This document shows, piece after piece, positions 1 through 12,504 of a stretch of DNA of 64,000 bases (the first letter of the stretch is position 1; each line of letters opens with the position of its first letter). The translations under genes were made by a program, and so were the position numbers. The notes under the pieces were generated by a model that made no database searches, was not told the origin of the DNA, and worked only from the letters and a program-made list of their open reading frames with translations. Source of the stretch: Ichthyophthirius multifiliis (lineage: Eukaryota; Ciliophora; Oligohymenophorea; Hymenostomatida); the NCBI RefSeq assembly GCF_000220395.1, contig NW_004086445.1:1-64000 (forward strand), read 5' to 3'.

Positions 1-294
1 GAATATTTTTTTTTTTATTTAATTTTAAAAACATTAAGTAATTTAAATTGTTTACTTAAATTTTTATACATTAATATGATATTTTAGAAAATAATGTTTT
101 AAGAATAAAACAAATATATTATAATTAAATATAAATATAAATATATATATATATATAAATAAATAATTATTTAATAAAAAAATATAATTATATTAATTTT
201 TAATAAAAAAAATATCAATTATACTAAATTTTAATTTAATTTAATTTATTTAATTTTTTAATTATTTTTAATAAAATTCAAAGTAATTAATTAA
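1..294. other. AT-rich start of window, no gene seen
   Basis: Homopolymer-rich A/T sequence with short (AT)n runs near 140-160. No coding-like reading was found on either strand. It is the upstream flank of the kinesin reading frame that opens at 295. Confidence 0.5.
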
Positions 295-1443
295 ATGAAT
301 ATTAAAAAAAGTTATTAGATTTAAAATTTAATTTAACCACCTAAAAATTTAACATACTATTCTGTGAATAAAGATTAGATTTTTTAATAAAACTAAATTT
401 AATAAATTTTCCTTAAAAAAAATTGCATTTAAATAAAAAAATATCCAATAAAAGTTTATATTCGAGTTCGTCCTCTTACAATAAAATAATAAAATGAAAA
501 GTAAAAAATGTTAATAAATACAATAGAGAATACTTTATAAATTTATCATTATAATTTAATAAGAGTTATAAATTTAATGGTGTTTTTTCCCATGAAGATT
601 CCACTTAAACAATATATAACTAAGTTTTAAAATTAAGCATTTAAACAAATTTATTTAATAGATATAATTGCACATGTTTTGTATATGGAATGACTGGTTC
701 AGGTAAAACTTATACCATGTTTGGAAATATGTAATAAAATATGGAAGGAGGTTTAATATTTTATTCATTATAGGAAATAATGAATCACAAGGCTTAAAAA
801 TTTAATTTAAAATTCAGATATGTTGAAATATATAACGAATAAATTATAGATTTATTATTTAAAAATCAATATGAACCTTCTTTAAATATTCTTTTAATCG
901 AAGACTTTCAAAAAGAAGGCGTAGAAATACTTGATTTAATTGAAAAAGAAGTTTAATCAAAGTAAGAGGTCTTGGAATTAATAAAATAAGCAAATTAAAA
1001 AAGACAAACAGCTTAAACAATCTAAATATATAATCATCCCGATCTCACGTTATGATAACATTCACTTTATAGCAAAAGATTTCATAATAAATTATAATTT
1101 AGAGTAAGCTTTCTTTGATTGATTTAACAGGTTCAGAAAGATTCACCGAAAATAAATAAAATTTAAGGATTTAAGAAGGTTATAATATTAATAAATCATT
1201 ACTTGCCTTAGGTAATTGCATAAATATTCTTTCAAATAAATAAAAAAAAGCATTTGCTCCATATCGTTATTCAAAATTAACACCCATTCTTAAAGATTCC
1301 CTTGGAGGAAATATATTTGCACGCATTATCTCATGTATAAGTCATGACTTTTACTGTATAGAAAAAAGCTTAAATACTTTGAAATACTCTTAAAGAGCTA
1401 TGTAAATAGAAAAGGTATTTTTAAATAATTAGAAATAAAATTA
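295..1443 (+). CDS. Kinesin motor domain, two frame breaks
   Basis: Microtubule motor ATPase (kinesin superfamily). With TAA/TAG as Gln the frame opens at ATG 295. After a ~50-residue leader it shows the first motor strand YIRVRPL (about 457), the P-loop GMTGSGKT (about 687), switch I SSRSH (about 1034), switch II LIDLTGSER (about 1115) and NINKSLLALGNCI (about 1186). The last helix LKYSQRAMQIEK is near 1380-1410. This order is diagnostic of kinesin; the subfamily is not clear. The frame changes twice: between 497 and 525 near an A-run, and at 1019-1022, where one base seems missing before the switch I segment. Motifs are intact on both sides, so this is either sequence error or a young pseudogene. 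No TGA closes the frame soon after 1416; a tail may continue into the AT-rich stretch downstream. Confidence 0.85.
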
Positions 1444-1989
1444 ATAATAAGAAATCTTATAATAATAATAATTAATAAATTTTTTTTTTAAAAAAAATAA
1501 AATAATTAACCTTTATCAGAAAAAAATGAATTAACATAAAAAAATAAAGAATTTTAAATTTTTTCTTTTATTGAAAATTAGAGTTTTTAAGTATTAAAAT
1601 ATTAGAACTTTTTTACATTTTAGTAGTTTTTTTATAAAAATAAATTAATATAATATAAAAATTTAGAGGAAAGAATAATTAATAATGATATTAAAAAGTA
1701 TAAATTTAAAAAAAAAAAAAATATATATAAAATATAAATTTATAGGATAAATAACTAGTAAATTAAAAAATAAAAAAATAATATAATATAAAAAAATTAA
1801 AAAAAAAATGTAATATTAAAAATAATAGAAAAAAATATAGGTTAAAAATAATTTAAACTAATAATAAATAAAATAAAATTTATATAAAAGTAAAGAATAA
1901 AAATTTTATTAAAAAAAAAAAAATATAAAAATATTTTTTTTTAAAAAAATAAGATATAATTTATATAAAAAATTATAATAAAAATAATA

Positions 1990-2030
<41 letters not shown>

Positions 2031-2157
2031 TAATAAAATTATAATAATAAAAATTATAATAATTACATTAATATTATCCTAATTATATTTTAAAATAGAT
2101 ATATTGTTAAAATATTATTTCTAGACTTTAAAGTTTAAATTAAGTTAGAATAATAAG
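1444..2157. other. AT-rich stretch after kinesin, (AAT)n tract
   Basis: Low-complexity A/T sequence with a T10A8 block near 1481 and an (AAT)n microsatellite at about 1984-2026. It could be the asparagine/lysine-rich tail or introns of the kinesin gene, because TGA is rare here. The codon content is not convincing. Confidence 0.4.
1984..2026. repeat. (AAT)n microsatellite
   Basis: About 14 consecutive AAT/TAA units inside the AT-rich stretch between the kinesin motor and the next ORF. Confidence 0.85.
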
Positions 2158-2550
2158 ATGATAAATAAACAAAGAAAGTTTTAAAATTAATCATTATCAC
2201 CAATATCAAAATTAAATAATTTATCTGAGTTTTTATTAAATAAAAATTTTTATAACAATCTGTTTTCTGAAAAAAAGAAACCTTTTAATTAAAATAAGAT
2301 ATCTCCATTAAGAAGACCATTTATTTAAAATTATTTTAATTTATAAAAAATTTATAAAATTAATTTTGAATTTAAAGATAAAAAAAATCAATATTAATTT
2401 TTAAATAATTTATTATTAAAAATTATCAAATTTCTTAATAATTGTGTAATTATAATAAATTTTAACTTATATAATGTAAATTACTTATTATATTTAAAAT
2501 TATAATAAAGAAAATATTTTTAATTAAATGAATTTTAAATATATTTTTGA
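2158..2550 (+). CDS. Unrecognised 130-aa ORF, possible kinesin tail exon
   Basis: An open frame from ATG 2158 to TGA 2548-2550. The first ~55 codons look protein-like: basic and Ser/Pro-containing, with SLSPISKLNNLSEF and then KISPLRRPF. The second half is Ile/Asn/Leu-rich and less convincing. I recognise no domain. It lies 0.7 kb downstream of the kinesin motor on the same strand, so it may be the 3' exon of that gene rather than a gene of its own. A transcript spanning 1400-2200 would settle this. Confidence 0.35.
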
Positions 2551-2709
2551 AAATGTAAAATAATAGAATAAATTATTTTTTTATAAATACTTTTAATAAA
2601 ATTAAATATAACAAGAGTAAATAATAATTAATATAGTAAAAAAATTATTTATTTTAGATATATTGAAGATTTATATTTTAAATAAATATATTCTTTATCT
2701 AATTGATTA

Positions 2710-3846
2710 ATATTCATCTTTATTTTTATACTTTTATATCTTTTTTTATTTAAAAAAAAATCGCTATTTAAATGCCTATATTTAACTTCTCAATGACCTT
2801 AATTAATTTTTTTTGTACTGGTTTTAGTTATTTTAGAATAATAGTTATTTTTTGTAATTTTATAATTTTTTTAATTTTTGAAATAAATATTCTATAATTC
2901 GATATTTTAGTTATTATTTTTTCTATTAGCCATATTTTATATTTTAACCTTAATTTTTTTTTTTAATATAATTAAAAATATATATAAAAAAGTAGAGCTT
3001 TATATTTTTAGATATTATAGAAATATTATATTAGTTTTTTTAGTATAAAATAAAAATTTATACAAAGCCAATTGAAAATTCAACCATTAATTTTTTTTGT
3101 AAGGATGAAATATTTTTCAAACTTAAGATAAAGTGGAGATATTTTTTTTATATTTAATCTTAGATTTTTTTTTTTAATTTTAAAAGGATATTTAATCCAT
3201 CCATAACTTTTTTTAAAACATTAAAATGATTTTATCTCATTCTGTATATTCGAATTCAAACTTGAGACAAAAATTCTTGTAGTCTTTATTATTTTGCGTT
3301 TATTATATTTTTATCTATTTCAATACAAAACTTTAATTAAAAAAACGAAAAATGTTTTAAAAAATTTGCGATAAAAATAAATACATATTTTGTATTGATA
3401 AGTATTTTTTAATTATAATTTTTTTTTTTCATAGAAAATCTTATTCACTAAAATTTTATCTATCATAATGCAATTTAGTAAATAAAATTTAAATGCTTAA
3501 AAATTTTCAACAACATATTATGAATTAATTTATTAAATCCTTTATAATTCTCCATGATATAACTATTTCTTCTTTGATATTTTATATATATATATTTTAA
3601 TATAAACTAAATATTTTCAATCCTATTTAACTACTTGAGATTATTCTTTTAAAAATGCATAGTATTTAACTAAAAATTATATCCTTAAATAATGGCTAGA
3701 ATATTAAGTAACTTGATCATAATTAATTATTTGTTTTTTTTGCCAGTTAAAACTTTAAATAATTTTATTAAAAAATTAGTTATTAATTTATCTATAGATT
3801 TGTATTAATATACCTAATCTTTAAAAAAAATATTTAATTTTACCAT
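2710..3846 (-). CDS. Unrecognised minus-strand gene, frame breaks
   Basis: Read on the minus strand, ATG at 3844-3846 opens MVKLNIFFKDQVYQYKSIDK. Protein-like sequence follows: YHGELQRIQQINSQYVVENF at about 3500-3560, KFCIEIDKNIINAKQQRLQE at about 3265-3330, IKSFQCFKKSYGWIKYPFK at about 3190-3230, and a basic Lys/Gln/Asn-rich tail down to about 2720. The reading frame must change several times (near 3570, 3270 and 2950), by introns or indels. No domain is recognised. Its start codon abuts the left edge of the duplicated gene fragment at 3847, so the 5' end may have been rearranged by that duplication. Confidence 0.45.
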
Positions 3847-4267
3847 CTAGAAATAAATGATTTGTCTAATTAAAATTACATAAATTTAAATACAGAAATT
3901 TATTAAATAGGAAAATTTACAATATAATAATTGCGCACAAATATAAAAAATGTAAAAATAAATAATTTATTTTGTTTTTAAATTAAAAAAAATATAATGC
4001 TCCTAGAATAGAAGGGATTATTTATTATGTGAATTTTTAAATTTTCTAAAATAAAGTTAATAATCATTTTTTCATAAATACTTGACTTAAAGATAAATTC
4101 AAAGTAATAATAAATAATAAATAAAAATTATTAATAAAAATTATGGTTTTCATTCACATATTATACCTATAATTAATTAATCATTATAGAAAAAAAACGA
4201 TTAAAATAAACCTTTTACTTTAATAATATAAGAAAATTTAGTGACATAATATTAAACTAATATCAGA
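3847..4267 (+). pseudogene. Truncated duplicate of the LisH-like gene (copy 1)
   Basis: About 420 bp that is ~85-90% identical by eye to 10135-10572. Both copies share the rare string TTGCGCACAAATATAAAAAA and many others. Reading frame survives at the start: EIYQIGKFTIQQLRTNIKN here against EIYQIGKYTILQLRTNIKN in the other copy. Relative to copy 2 this one lacks about 25 bp near 4052, lacks the upstream LisH-like exon, and breaks off at 4267 into an (ATAAAT)n tract where copy 2 continues as coding sequence. It is therefore a partial gene duplicate and probably not functional. Confidence 0.75.
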
Positions 4268-4308
4268 AAAAAATATAAATATAAATATAAATATAAATAT
4301 AAATATAA

Positions 4309-4355
<47 letters not shown>

Positions 4356-4375
4356 TACAAATATATATATATATT
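4268..4375. repeat. (ATAAAT)n then (TA)n tract
   Basis: About nine ATAAAT units (4270-4322) run into a ~30-bp (TA)n tract (4323-4352), followed by a second short (TA)n. The tract sits exactly where copy 1 of the duplicated gene fragment is cut off. Confidence 0.85.
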
Positions 4376-6380
4376 TTTTATTATTATATATTTGCTTTTT
4401 TTTAATCTAGTATATTTGCTGAATTCTATAAATATTCTTTTTCTGTTTTAAATAATAAATATTATTATTATAATCTATAGTATTTTTTTATAATAATATT
4501 TTTTCTTTTTTTTAAGATCTATTGACAATAAATATATTAAATATTTCTAATATTTTAATAGTATAATATTTTACTTTATAGTAAAATTTTTTTATTTTTA
4601 TTTATAAATATTATTTAAATATTGTTTTTTATTTAATATTATATGATTTTATATTATTTTTTTTTAAAAAAAAATATTAAATACATTTTATATATAACTA
4701 TTTAAATTTAAATAAATTATCTGTTTTTACTTATTTCATTTTTTTTTTTTATAAATTTAAAAATAAGATAAACAATATATTAAATTTTAAATTTATATAT
4801 ATAACTTTTTTCACAAACATTAAATACATTAAATAATAAATCAAATCATCCGTATAACAAAAAATAAATATATTTTCTAATAAATTATATCATTTATATA
4901 ATATTAATTATTTTTAAATTTGAATTGATGTATTAATTCTTTAAATTCATTTAATATAAGTGATATAAATATTATTTAATTTATTTAAAATGTTGTAAAT
5001 TTTAATTTATATTAGATATTATTAAAATAAATTTTTAATATACCATGATTATATATAATATTGTATTTTTTAATTAAAAAAAGTATATCTTAAAAAATAC
5101 ACAAGAAATTAAAAAAAAAATGATTATAAAATTAATTTATTTTATTATTAATTAAAAAAATAATTTAATTTTCATATTAAAATAGTTTTGATTCGTAAAA
5201 AGTAGTCTATATTGCGTAATGCTGCTATAAAATTTAAAAATAGATTTTAGTTAAGCATTTAATATTTATATAAAACCAAAAATTAACTAATTTCTTTAAA
5301 TTTATATAAAAAAATGATTAAATTCCAACCAAATTACTATTTAATAACTTTGATTATAGTTATAATTTATTTTTTAATAATAAATTAAATATTAAAAATA
5401 TAATGATATTTATTTTTAAAATAATGTTTGAAAATTTTATAATAGATAATTACTCAATTTTTAATTCTTAAAATTTATAATATTTATTTGATATAATTTT
5501 GTTTTAAAAATATTTAATTTAATATAAAAATTACATAAAAATATATATTCTTAATTCTTAGCCTTACTTCAAAAATTAAAAAAATTCAACATTTGAATTT
5601 ACCTTCGTTTTTTTTTTATTAAACAAATCCAAAAAATCTTATAGAAAAATTAAAATTTTAACTAGTTAACAAATTTTTTTTTTTTTTCAAGTAAGTTTTT
5701 AAAATATTCTACCTTTTAAAAAAAACTAAATTTTTAGAATTTTTGTTTGTTTTCACAACTTTTACAATATTTTTTTTTAAATTTAATTGTTATTTAAATT
5801 TTATTAATATTTAAATTTTTACTTATATTTATAAAATATGCATAATCTAAAATTATAGTTGCAATTATTTGTTTGTTTTATATAATGATTAAAACTGTTT
5901 AGAAAATTATTAATATCATAAATCGTATATATTCGATGTATAAAACATTATATTTTTATTATGCGAATATTTTTTAATTTTAACTATATTTTTTTTATAA
6001 TTATCTTAAAATACTTATTAATTTTTAGATTATGCCTTAATTAATTAAGTTCTGAAATTTTTTAATATAATTTTTTTTTGAACTTAAAAAAAATATTACT
6101 AATTTCAGATAATAATAAAATTTTGATAATATTTTTACAAAATTAAAATATAAATAAACTTATTTTGAAATATTATGTATTTTAAATTAAGATATTGGCA
6201 ACAATTAAAATTAAAAATAATTTGAAATGTTTAAAAACAACTAATTTAATATTTGCATATTAGAATTAAAAAATCTACGATATTGTATATTTTATTATAT
6301 TATAAAATAAATAATATTAATAATGTTTATTATAAAATAATTAAACGACAATTTACAAAAAAAAAATATTAAATAAATAA
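4376..6380. other. 2-kb gene-poor AT-rich spacer
   Basis: Mostly A/T homopolymers and short (AT)n. A T9A9 palindrome lies near 4656-4673. No coding-like reading was found on either strand. It separates the duplicated fragment from the LITAF-domain gene. Confidence 0.5.
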
Positions 6381-7137
6381 ATGAAAAAATCTCATTAAAA
6401 AAATCAAAATATATAAACAACAATTAGTTCAAACCTTTTATATTAGAAATTTAAACCTCAAGATGAGACAATTATGGAAATTTCAAAGGATGACTTTTCT
6501 CAATATTATGAAAATTTTTATTCATAAAAATTTGTTTAGTCGTTTGCGATTTAAGAATCACAAAAAAATATAAAAGAGTTAAGTCGAGTATTTTAATTTA
6601 GTTCTAATTAAATTTAATTATCTTAGCGTTAATTAGATAATTTTAATATAAATTCATTAGAAAAGAGTAATAATATTAACTAATAATCAAATAATTTATA
6701 AGAAATAAATTGCTATAAAATAATGTATATTCTAAAAGTAATCATTAATAAATAAATTAATAATTTTTACTTACAAAATATAGGTACTCAAATAGCAAGA
6801 CATTAAGTACTAATTCTGATTCTTATTAAGGATTCTATTTATATTAAAATAATTCTTAAGATCTAAAAAAAATAAAATATTATCTTCAAAAGCCAATAAT
6901 ATATTTAATAGTTCAACTAGATTATTAGCCAATACGAAATCGTAAAAATTAATGTGTAAAAAATGCAAGAAAGTTGTTGATTCAGTAATTTAAAAATAAT
7001 TTTATAAACCATTATGTGATAATAAATTTCATTAGATATTTGCTTCATGTTTTCCTTGTAGTTGCTATAATTATCTTTAATAGATTGTTTATATTTGTCC
7101 ATAATGTAAAAATCAACTTCAAATAATATAAATTTGA
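6381..7137 (+). CDS. LITAF-domain zinc-binding membrane protein
   Basis: LITAF proteins are small monotopic proteins of endosomal/lysosomal membranes. Their domain is a CxxC knuckle, a hydrophobic membrane-dipping stretch and a closing CPxC. Here the C-terminus gives MCKKCKKVVDSVIQ, then a Cys-rich hydrophobic segment FASCFPCSCYNYL, then YICPQCKNQLQ, ending at TGA 7135-7137. The ~170-residue N-terminus is Ser/Asn/Gln-rich and probably disordered. Exon 1 runs 6381-6724. A 59-bp intron (GTATAT...TATAG) ends at 6783 and keeps the frame. One break remains: an 8-A run at 6865-6872 must be read as 9 A to enter the LITAF frame, which suggests an undercalled homopolymer. The family call rests on motif spacing only. 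Confidence 0.65.
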
Positions 7138-9914
7138 ATATGAAATAAAATAAAATATAAAATAATAAAATAAAATTAATTTAATTTAATAAAAAATTAT
7201 ATTAATCATATATATAAATTATTATTAAAAAAATTATTATTCATATATAAATTTTTATAAAAAATAATTAATTATATATTTTATTTATTATTTAATACTA
7301 TCTTTGATAATAGAAATTAAGAAAACAAATAATTTTTTTATAAAACTAAATTTCTTATTACCGATTTTTTTTTTTTTTTATGAATAATTGTAAAATACAA
7401 TCAAAGAAGTTGATAATTTATAATCTTATTTTTTTATAAATTTAATTTATTATTTTAAACAATCTTTTATAACATATAATCCTATATTTTTTATAATACA
7501 TACAATTTTTCTGTAAAAAAAAAAGGAAATACTTTACAAATTATTTAAAATAAAAATATATTAATTTTTTGGAAAAGTGTTAATTTTTTTTATTTTGATA
7601 AATAATAATTAAAGACTATAGAATATATTAGTGTCTTAATATATATGTAATAAAATCTTCTTCCTTAATTAATTTTTATATTTATATTATATTATATATA
7701 TATTAAATATATATTACTTTATTACTCATACTTTATTTTAATATATATAAAATTTTACTTCGGTATTTCTTTTTTAATGATTTTTGTAAGAGTCTTTAAT
7801 AATTTATAAAACTCAAATTATGAAAAGCTAATTTTTAGTTTAACTTAATTAAAACCTATAAATTTATTTTCATAAAATTTAAACAGTTTAAATATATAAA
7901 CATAAATTAATTTTAATAGATTGTACTAAAAGGCAGAAAAAGGAATTAGTACTATATTTTTTTATGAAATATTTCTTTAAAAACTTAATTAATAAAAAAA
8001 AGTGAAAAAAAAATATATAATTGATTTTTTTATTTAAACAATTTTTCTTTTTATGAAAAATGAACAAATAATATATTTTAATATCATCTATATATATCTT
8101 AAATTAATAAAGTATTTCTCTTTTTTTTTAAAAAAAAATAAATATTTTACTTAATTAATGAAAATTAAGTTTTAATAGAAATATCAATATTATTCTTATT
8201 TTAAATAAAAAAATAAAAAAATACCTCATTTATCAGTTTAATAAAACTATTATAACCTATTTTCTGATAACTATATATTTTTATTTTATGCTTTAGTCAA
8301 ATATAATAATATACTTTAACATTAAATATTTAGTTTTATGTAGATTTTTAAATTATTATTATTTATAACTCATTCATATAGTTTTTTATGTTTGTAAATT
8401 AATTTTAAAAATCTATCAAAAAAAAAGACATTTAATTATTTTTTCTCTAATCATTATATATTAATTGAGTTTGAAAAAAAATAGTAAAAACAGTATAAAA
8501 AAATAATAAAATGACACTAATTGTTTATTTTCTTGATAAATATATATAAATAAACACATAAATTTTATTTTAAATTTATTTAAATTAATTATAATATTTT
8601 AAAGAAAATGACATATTTAATTATAAAAAAAATTAAGATAATAAATTAAAATATAAATTAAAATATCTAAATAAAAAATAAATTAATTTAAATTTATTTA
8701 TTATAATATATATATATATATATATATATTTATATTTATTTATATATGTTTATATATATATTTAATTATTATTTTTATATATATGTATGTTTATATATAC
8801 TGATATATATATGTATCTTAAAAATATTAACAATGTGTGATATTTTTTTTGAAAAAGAATTATTAGTTAAATTTATAATAAATTTTTGTAAAGTATAATA
8901 TGAATTTTTAATGGAATATAGTGATTTTTATAATATTTAACTAATTTTAGTGTTGCAAATATTTTTTCTTTACTTGTATATATTCAGAAAATAAAAAAAG
9001 ATATTAAAATAAAAATACTTCTTTAATTTAAGTATATTAAAAAAAAATTTAAAAATATTTAATTATACTATTTTTGTTCATTTTTTTTTTATATTTTAAA
9101 TTAATACACAAAAAATCAATCATAATTATAGACTTTTTGTGTCATAAAAAAAAACATTTATTAAAACACTTATTAATTTCATAAAAATATTTTAAATTTT
9201 TGTTTCATTTTAAAATTTTTAAATTTAAACATCTTATTTTGCTTATATTTTTATGATTATTAGAGGATAAGAGCTTATATTAAATAATAAAAATATTAAA
9301 AAGCAATAAATTTTTATGTTTGAGTTTTTTTTGAATTATTTTAATGTATTATTCATTTGTTTTATAAACAATAATAAAAAATAAATATAGCAAACAAATG
9401 GGAAAACATAAAGTATATGTAATAAGTTTTAAATATTTTTTAAAAGTACTTATTAAAAAAATATAAAGAAATATCTATTCCTAAATGAAAAATATAAATA
9501 TTTCTCAAATTAATTAAATGATAAAGATATCTTTTAAATAAATAATTAAATAATATAAACTAAAACATAAAAAAATTGCTTATAAAACAATAATAGTTAG
9601 TTAATACTAAATTATATTATATATATTTAAAAATAATAATAATGAATCATGAGAAATAAAGCATTTCATTTCATTTAGTTTAATTTTAATAAAAATATTA
9701 TGAATGGATAAGAATTGTTTTTTATAAAACTCATTTTTCTTTTTCTTTTTTTTATATATAGTTTTTTTTTTAAATTATATATGTGTTTTATAATTTTTAT
9801 TTTAAATTAATTAATAAAAATAAATATCTTTTATAAAATTTACAAATAAGAAAAAAAATGTCTTTTATATAAACCTAAAAAGAAATAAATCCTTTTAATT
9901 AATCATTTTTAATA
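7138..9914. other. 2.8-kb gene-poor AT-rich spacer
   Basis: No coding-like reading was found on either strand. It contains (TA)n at about 8703-8729 with flanking TA-rich palindromic sequence to 8815, a T9A9 block near 8122-8139, and many A/T homopolymers. Confidence 0.5.
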
Positions 9915-10828
9915 ATGGTAAAAAAAGTTATATATTATAACTTGAAATATAAAAATTTAAAATAAATTAAAAAAAGAATACACTCTCATCTGGTGAAGTA
10001 GGGAGATTGGTTATTGATTAACTAATAAATAATAATCATATATAAAAAATAGGTAAAATATTAAAAATCTAACTTACAATAATATTTTTTTTTTTTTTAA
10101 AGGTTACTATTAAACCTAACTTTTATAATAAGAAATAGAAATAAATGATTTGTCTAATTAAAATTACTTAAATTTAAATGCAGAAATTTATTAAATAGGA
10201 AAATACACAATATTATAATTGCGCACAAATATAAAAAATGTAAAAATAAATAATTTGTTTTGTTTTCAAATTAAAAAAAATATAATGTTCCTAGAATAGA
10301 AGGGATTAATTTTTATGTGAATTTTTAAATTTTCTAAAATAAAGTTAATTCAAAGCTATTTTATTTTTATCTTCAATCATTTTTTCATAGAGACCTGACT
10401 TAGAAATAAATTCAAAGTAATAATAAATAATACATAAAAATTATTAATAAAATATTAGGTTTCCATTCACATATTATACCTATAATTAATCATTTTAAAA
10501 ATATAATGATTAAAATCAAACTTTTTCTTTTAATAATATGAGAAAAGTTAATGACCTAATATTAAACTAAGACCAAAAAGAAACTGATGTTATCGATGGA
10601 TCAGGATTAGCGTATTTCATTTTAAAGAAAAAATAATTTTAATAGTTTAATATTTGCATGCTTTTTGTTTTTGCTGGAGCATTAAAAGATATATAAGCAA
10701 GTAATATAATGTTAAACTCATTAATTAATTATCTGTTAGCTTCAGATTCTGCTTTTAAAAAAATAAATTTAAATGATAAATTATAATCATCTAATTATAA
10801 TGTTCCTGATTATTGGATAAAATATTGA
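9915..10828 (+). CDS. Multi-exon gene with LisH-like motif; source of the duplicate
   Basis: An exon near 9975-10052 encodes LSSGEVGRLVIDQLINNNHI, which resembles a LisH dimerisation helix (x-x-LVxxYLxxxxxx). An intron with a T-rich 3' end (about 10053-10102) leads to EIEINDLSNQNYLNLNAEI and EIYQIGKYTILQLRTNIKN. A likely intron (GTGAAT...AAAG, about 10315-10345) leads to LFYFYLQSFFHRDLTQKQI. The last segment, DVIDGSGLAYFILKKKQF through FVFAGALKDIQASN, runs from about 10538 and stops at TGA 10826-10828. Splice sites are inferred, and one frame shift is needed between the 9915 start and the LisH-like exon. I cannot name the family. A CTLH/GID-type protein is one possibility, but a CTLH domain is not clear. 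The block 10135-10572 is duplicated at 3847-4267. Confidence 0.5.
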
Positions 10829-11764
10829 ATATAATTAAGTTTGTGTTAATTTAAATGAAAAACATATTGAAAAAACATAAAATTATAATTTTTATTTTTT
10901 ATATTTTTTATATAATTAAACAAAACTTTAATTAATTTTTATTTTTTTTTTAAAAAAAATAAATATTTAGTTTAAATCAAATATTTTATCTTATAAAATC
11001 AATATTAAAAATATTTCTTAAAATCAATATCTTTTAATTTTTTTTTTTTTTTATAATAATAATGCTTTTGTAGAGTCATAATTTTCTCTTTGTATTTTTA
11101 TCTCAATAAACGAATGGTAGGATAAGGAAGAAAAATATAATATAAAAAAAAATGCTATAAAATTCTATATATGTTTATACCAATATATAGATAATAAATA
11201 TACGATAGCCAGGAATATATAATATAATTTTAAATTATCTGAAATAGTTATTTTTATTTATTTAATCTAAATATATATTGGAAAAAATATTAGATATTAA
11301 CTTATAAATTTATTAATCAATTTTATTTTTAATTTCTAATATTAACAAAAAATTATTATTAATATATAAGCTCAAATATTATTTAAATTAATTAAATTAT
11401 CATATTATAATTTATTTTTACTTGTACATCTCTTATGTCTATTTTTAATTTTCTTAAACTAAAATTTACAATTTTTAAAAAATCTATTTTTTTAATTTCT
11501 ATTTTATTTTATTATGTGTTTAATATAATAATTAAATTTCTCAACACTTATTGTTTTGGTTTTTCATAAAAAACATTTAATATTTATTAATTTATTTTCA
11601 TTTTTTATGTTACTTTCATATATTAAATGAATACTCTAAAGTATTTAATTATTTTGGATTGTATATAAATATTTATTTATTTTTTAATTAATTTCTAAAA
11701 AAATGCGCTAAAATGAATTTTAAAATTATCAAAAAAAAAAAAATATATATTTTAATATTTAATT
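10829..11764. other. AT-rich spacer
   Basis: About 0.9 kb without a supportable gene. It contains a T10A8 block followed by TAAATATTTAG near 10942-10970 and a T15 run near 11040. Confidence 0.45.
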
Positions 11765-11965
11765 TTTAAAACAAATAAAGTCTATAAAAAACTAACGAAG
11801 TCTTTAGGTTCAATAGAGGCTTAAAACGCCATATACCCCAAGAAATCAATTTGATTAAACGCTATTATAATTGAATAATTTGTGCTTTATTTTATGTTGA
11901 TAAGGCAAAACATTTTCTTTTTTATTTATATCCAAGCAAACTTCTAATGTATAAATTGGTTGAAG
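11765..11965 (+). pseudogene. Isolated coding-like relic
   Basis: A ~150-bp island with much higher G+C than its surroundings. Read on the plus strand it gives KVYKKLTKSLGSIEAQNAI then YPKKSI before TGA. Another plus-strand frame gives NEVFRFNRGLKRHIPQEINL, also ending at TGA. The minus strand is open as well. There is no start codon or continuation, so I read it as a remnant of a gene rather than a gene. The product is unknown. Confidence 0.3.
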
Positions 11966-12433
11966 TTTCAAAATACTATATATTTTTTTAATAATAATAA
12001 ATTTAATTACTTTTTAAAAATAATACATTTTTATTTATTGGTTCAGTATTAGTTTATGTGAATTAAGTAAATATTTTTTAATGATTATAATTCTTTTTAT
12101 TTAGAATATTCTAAATAATACTTTTAACTTTAAATTTATATCATAAATTAAATTATATATGTAAATTTTATAGTAGTTAATAAATAGTAATTTTTATTTA
12201 TAAAGATATTTGTAATATTATTAAAAAAAATTAAATGATTAAAAATAAAGCTATAATAATTTTTTTTTTTTTTTAAATAATATTTAAATTGTATATATAA
12301 TTTATATATCTTTTTTAATTTATATAAAAAATTAAATTATTATGATTTACTTTTTTACTCCATTTTGTTATAAATTGATTATTAAAAAAAGTTTTTTAAA
12401 AAAAAAGTTTAAAATAGATAATATATTATATAT

Positions 12434-12504
<71 letters not shown>

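Noticed and set aside
10145-10828. Single 227-codon open frame across the duplicated block
   Set aside because: It is open by chance under the ciliate code, but another frame with GT...AG introns gives far more protein-like sequence, conserved between the two copies.
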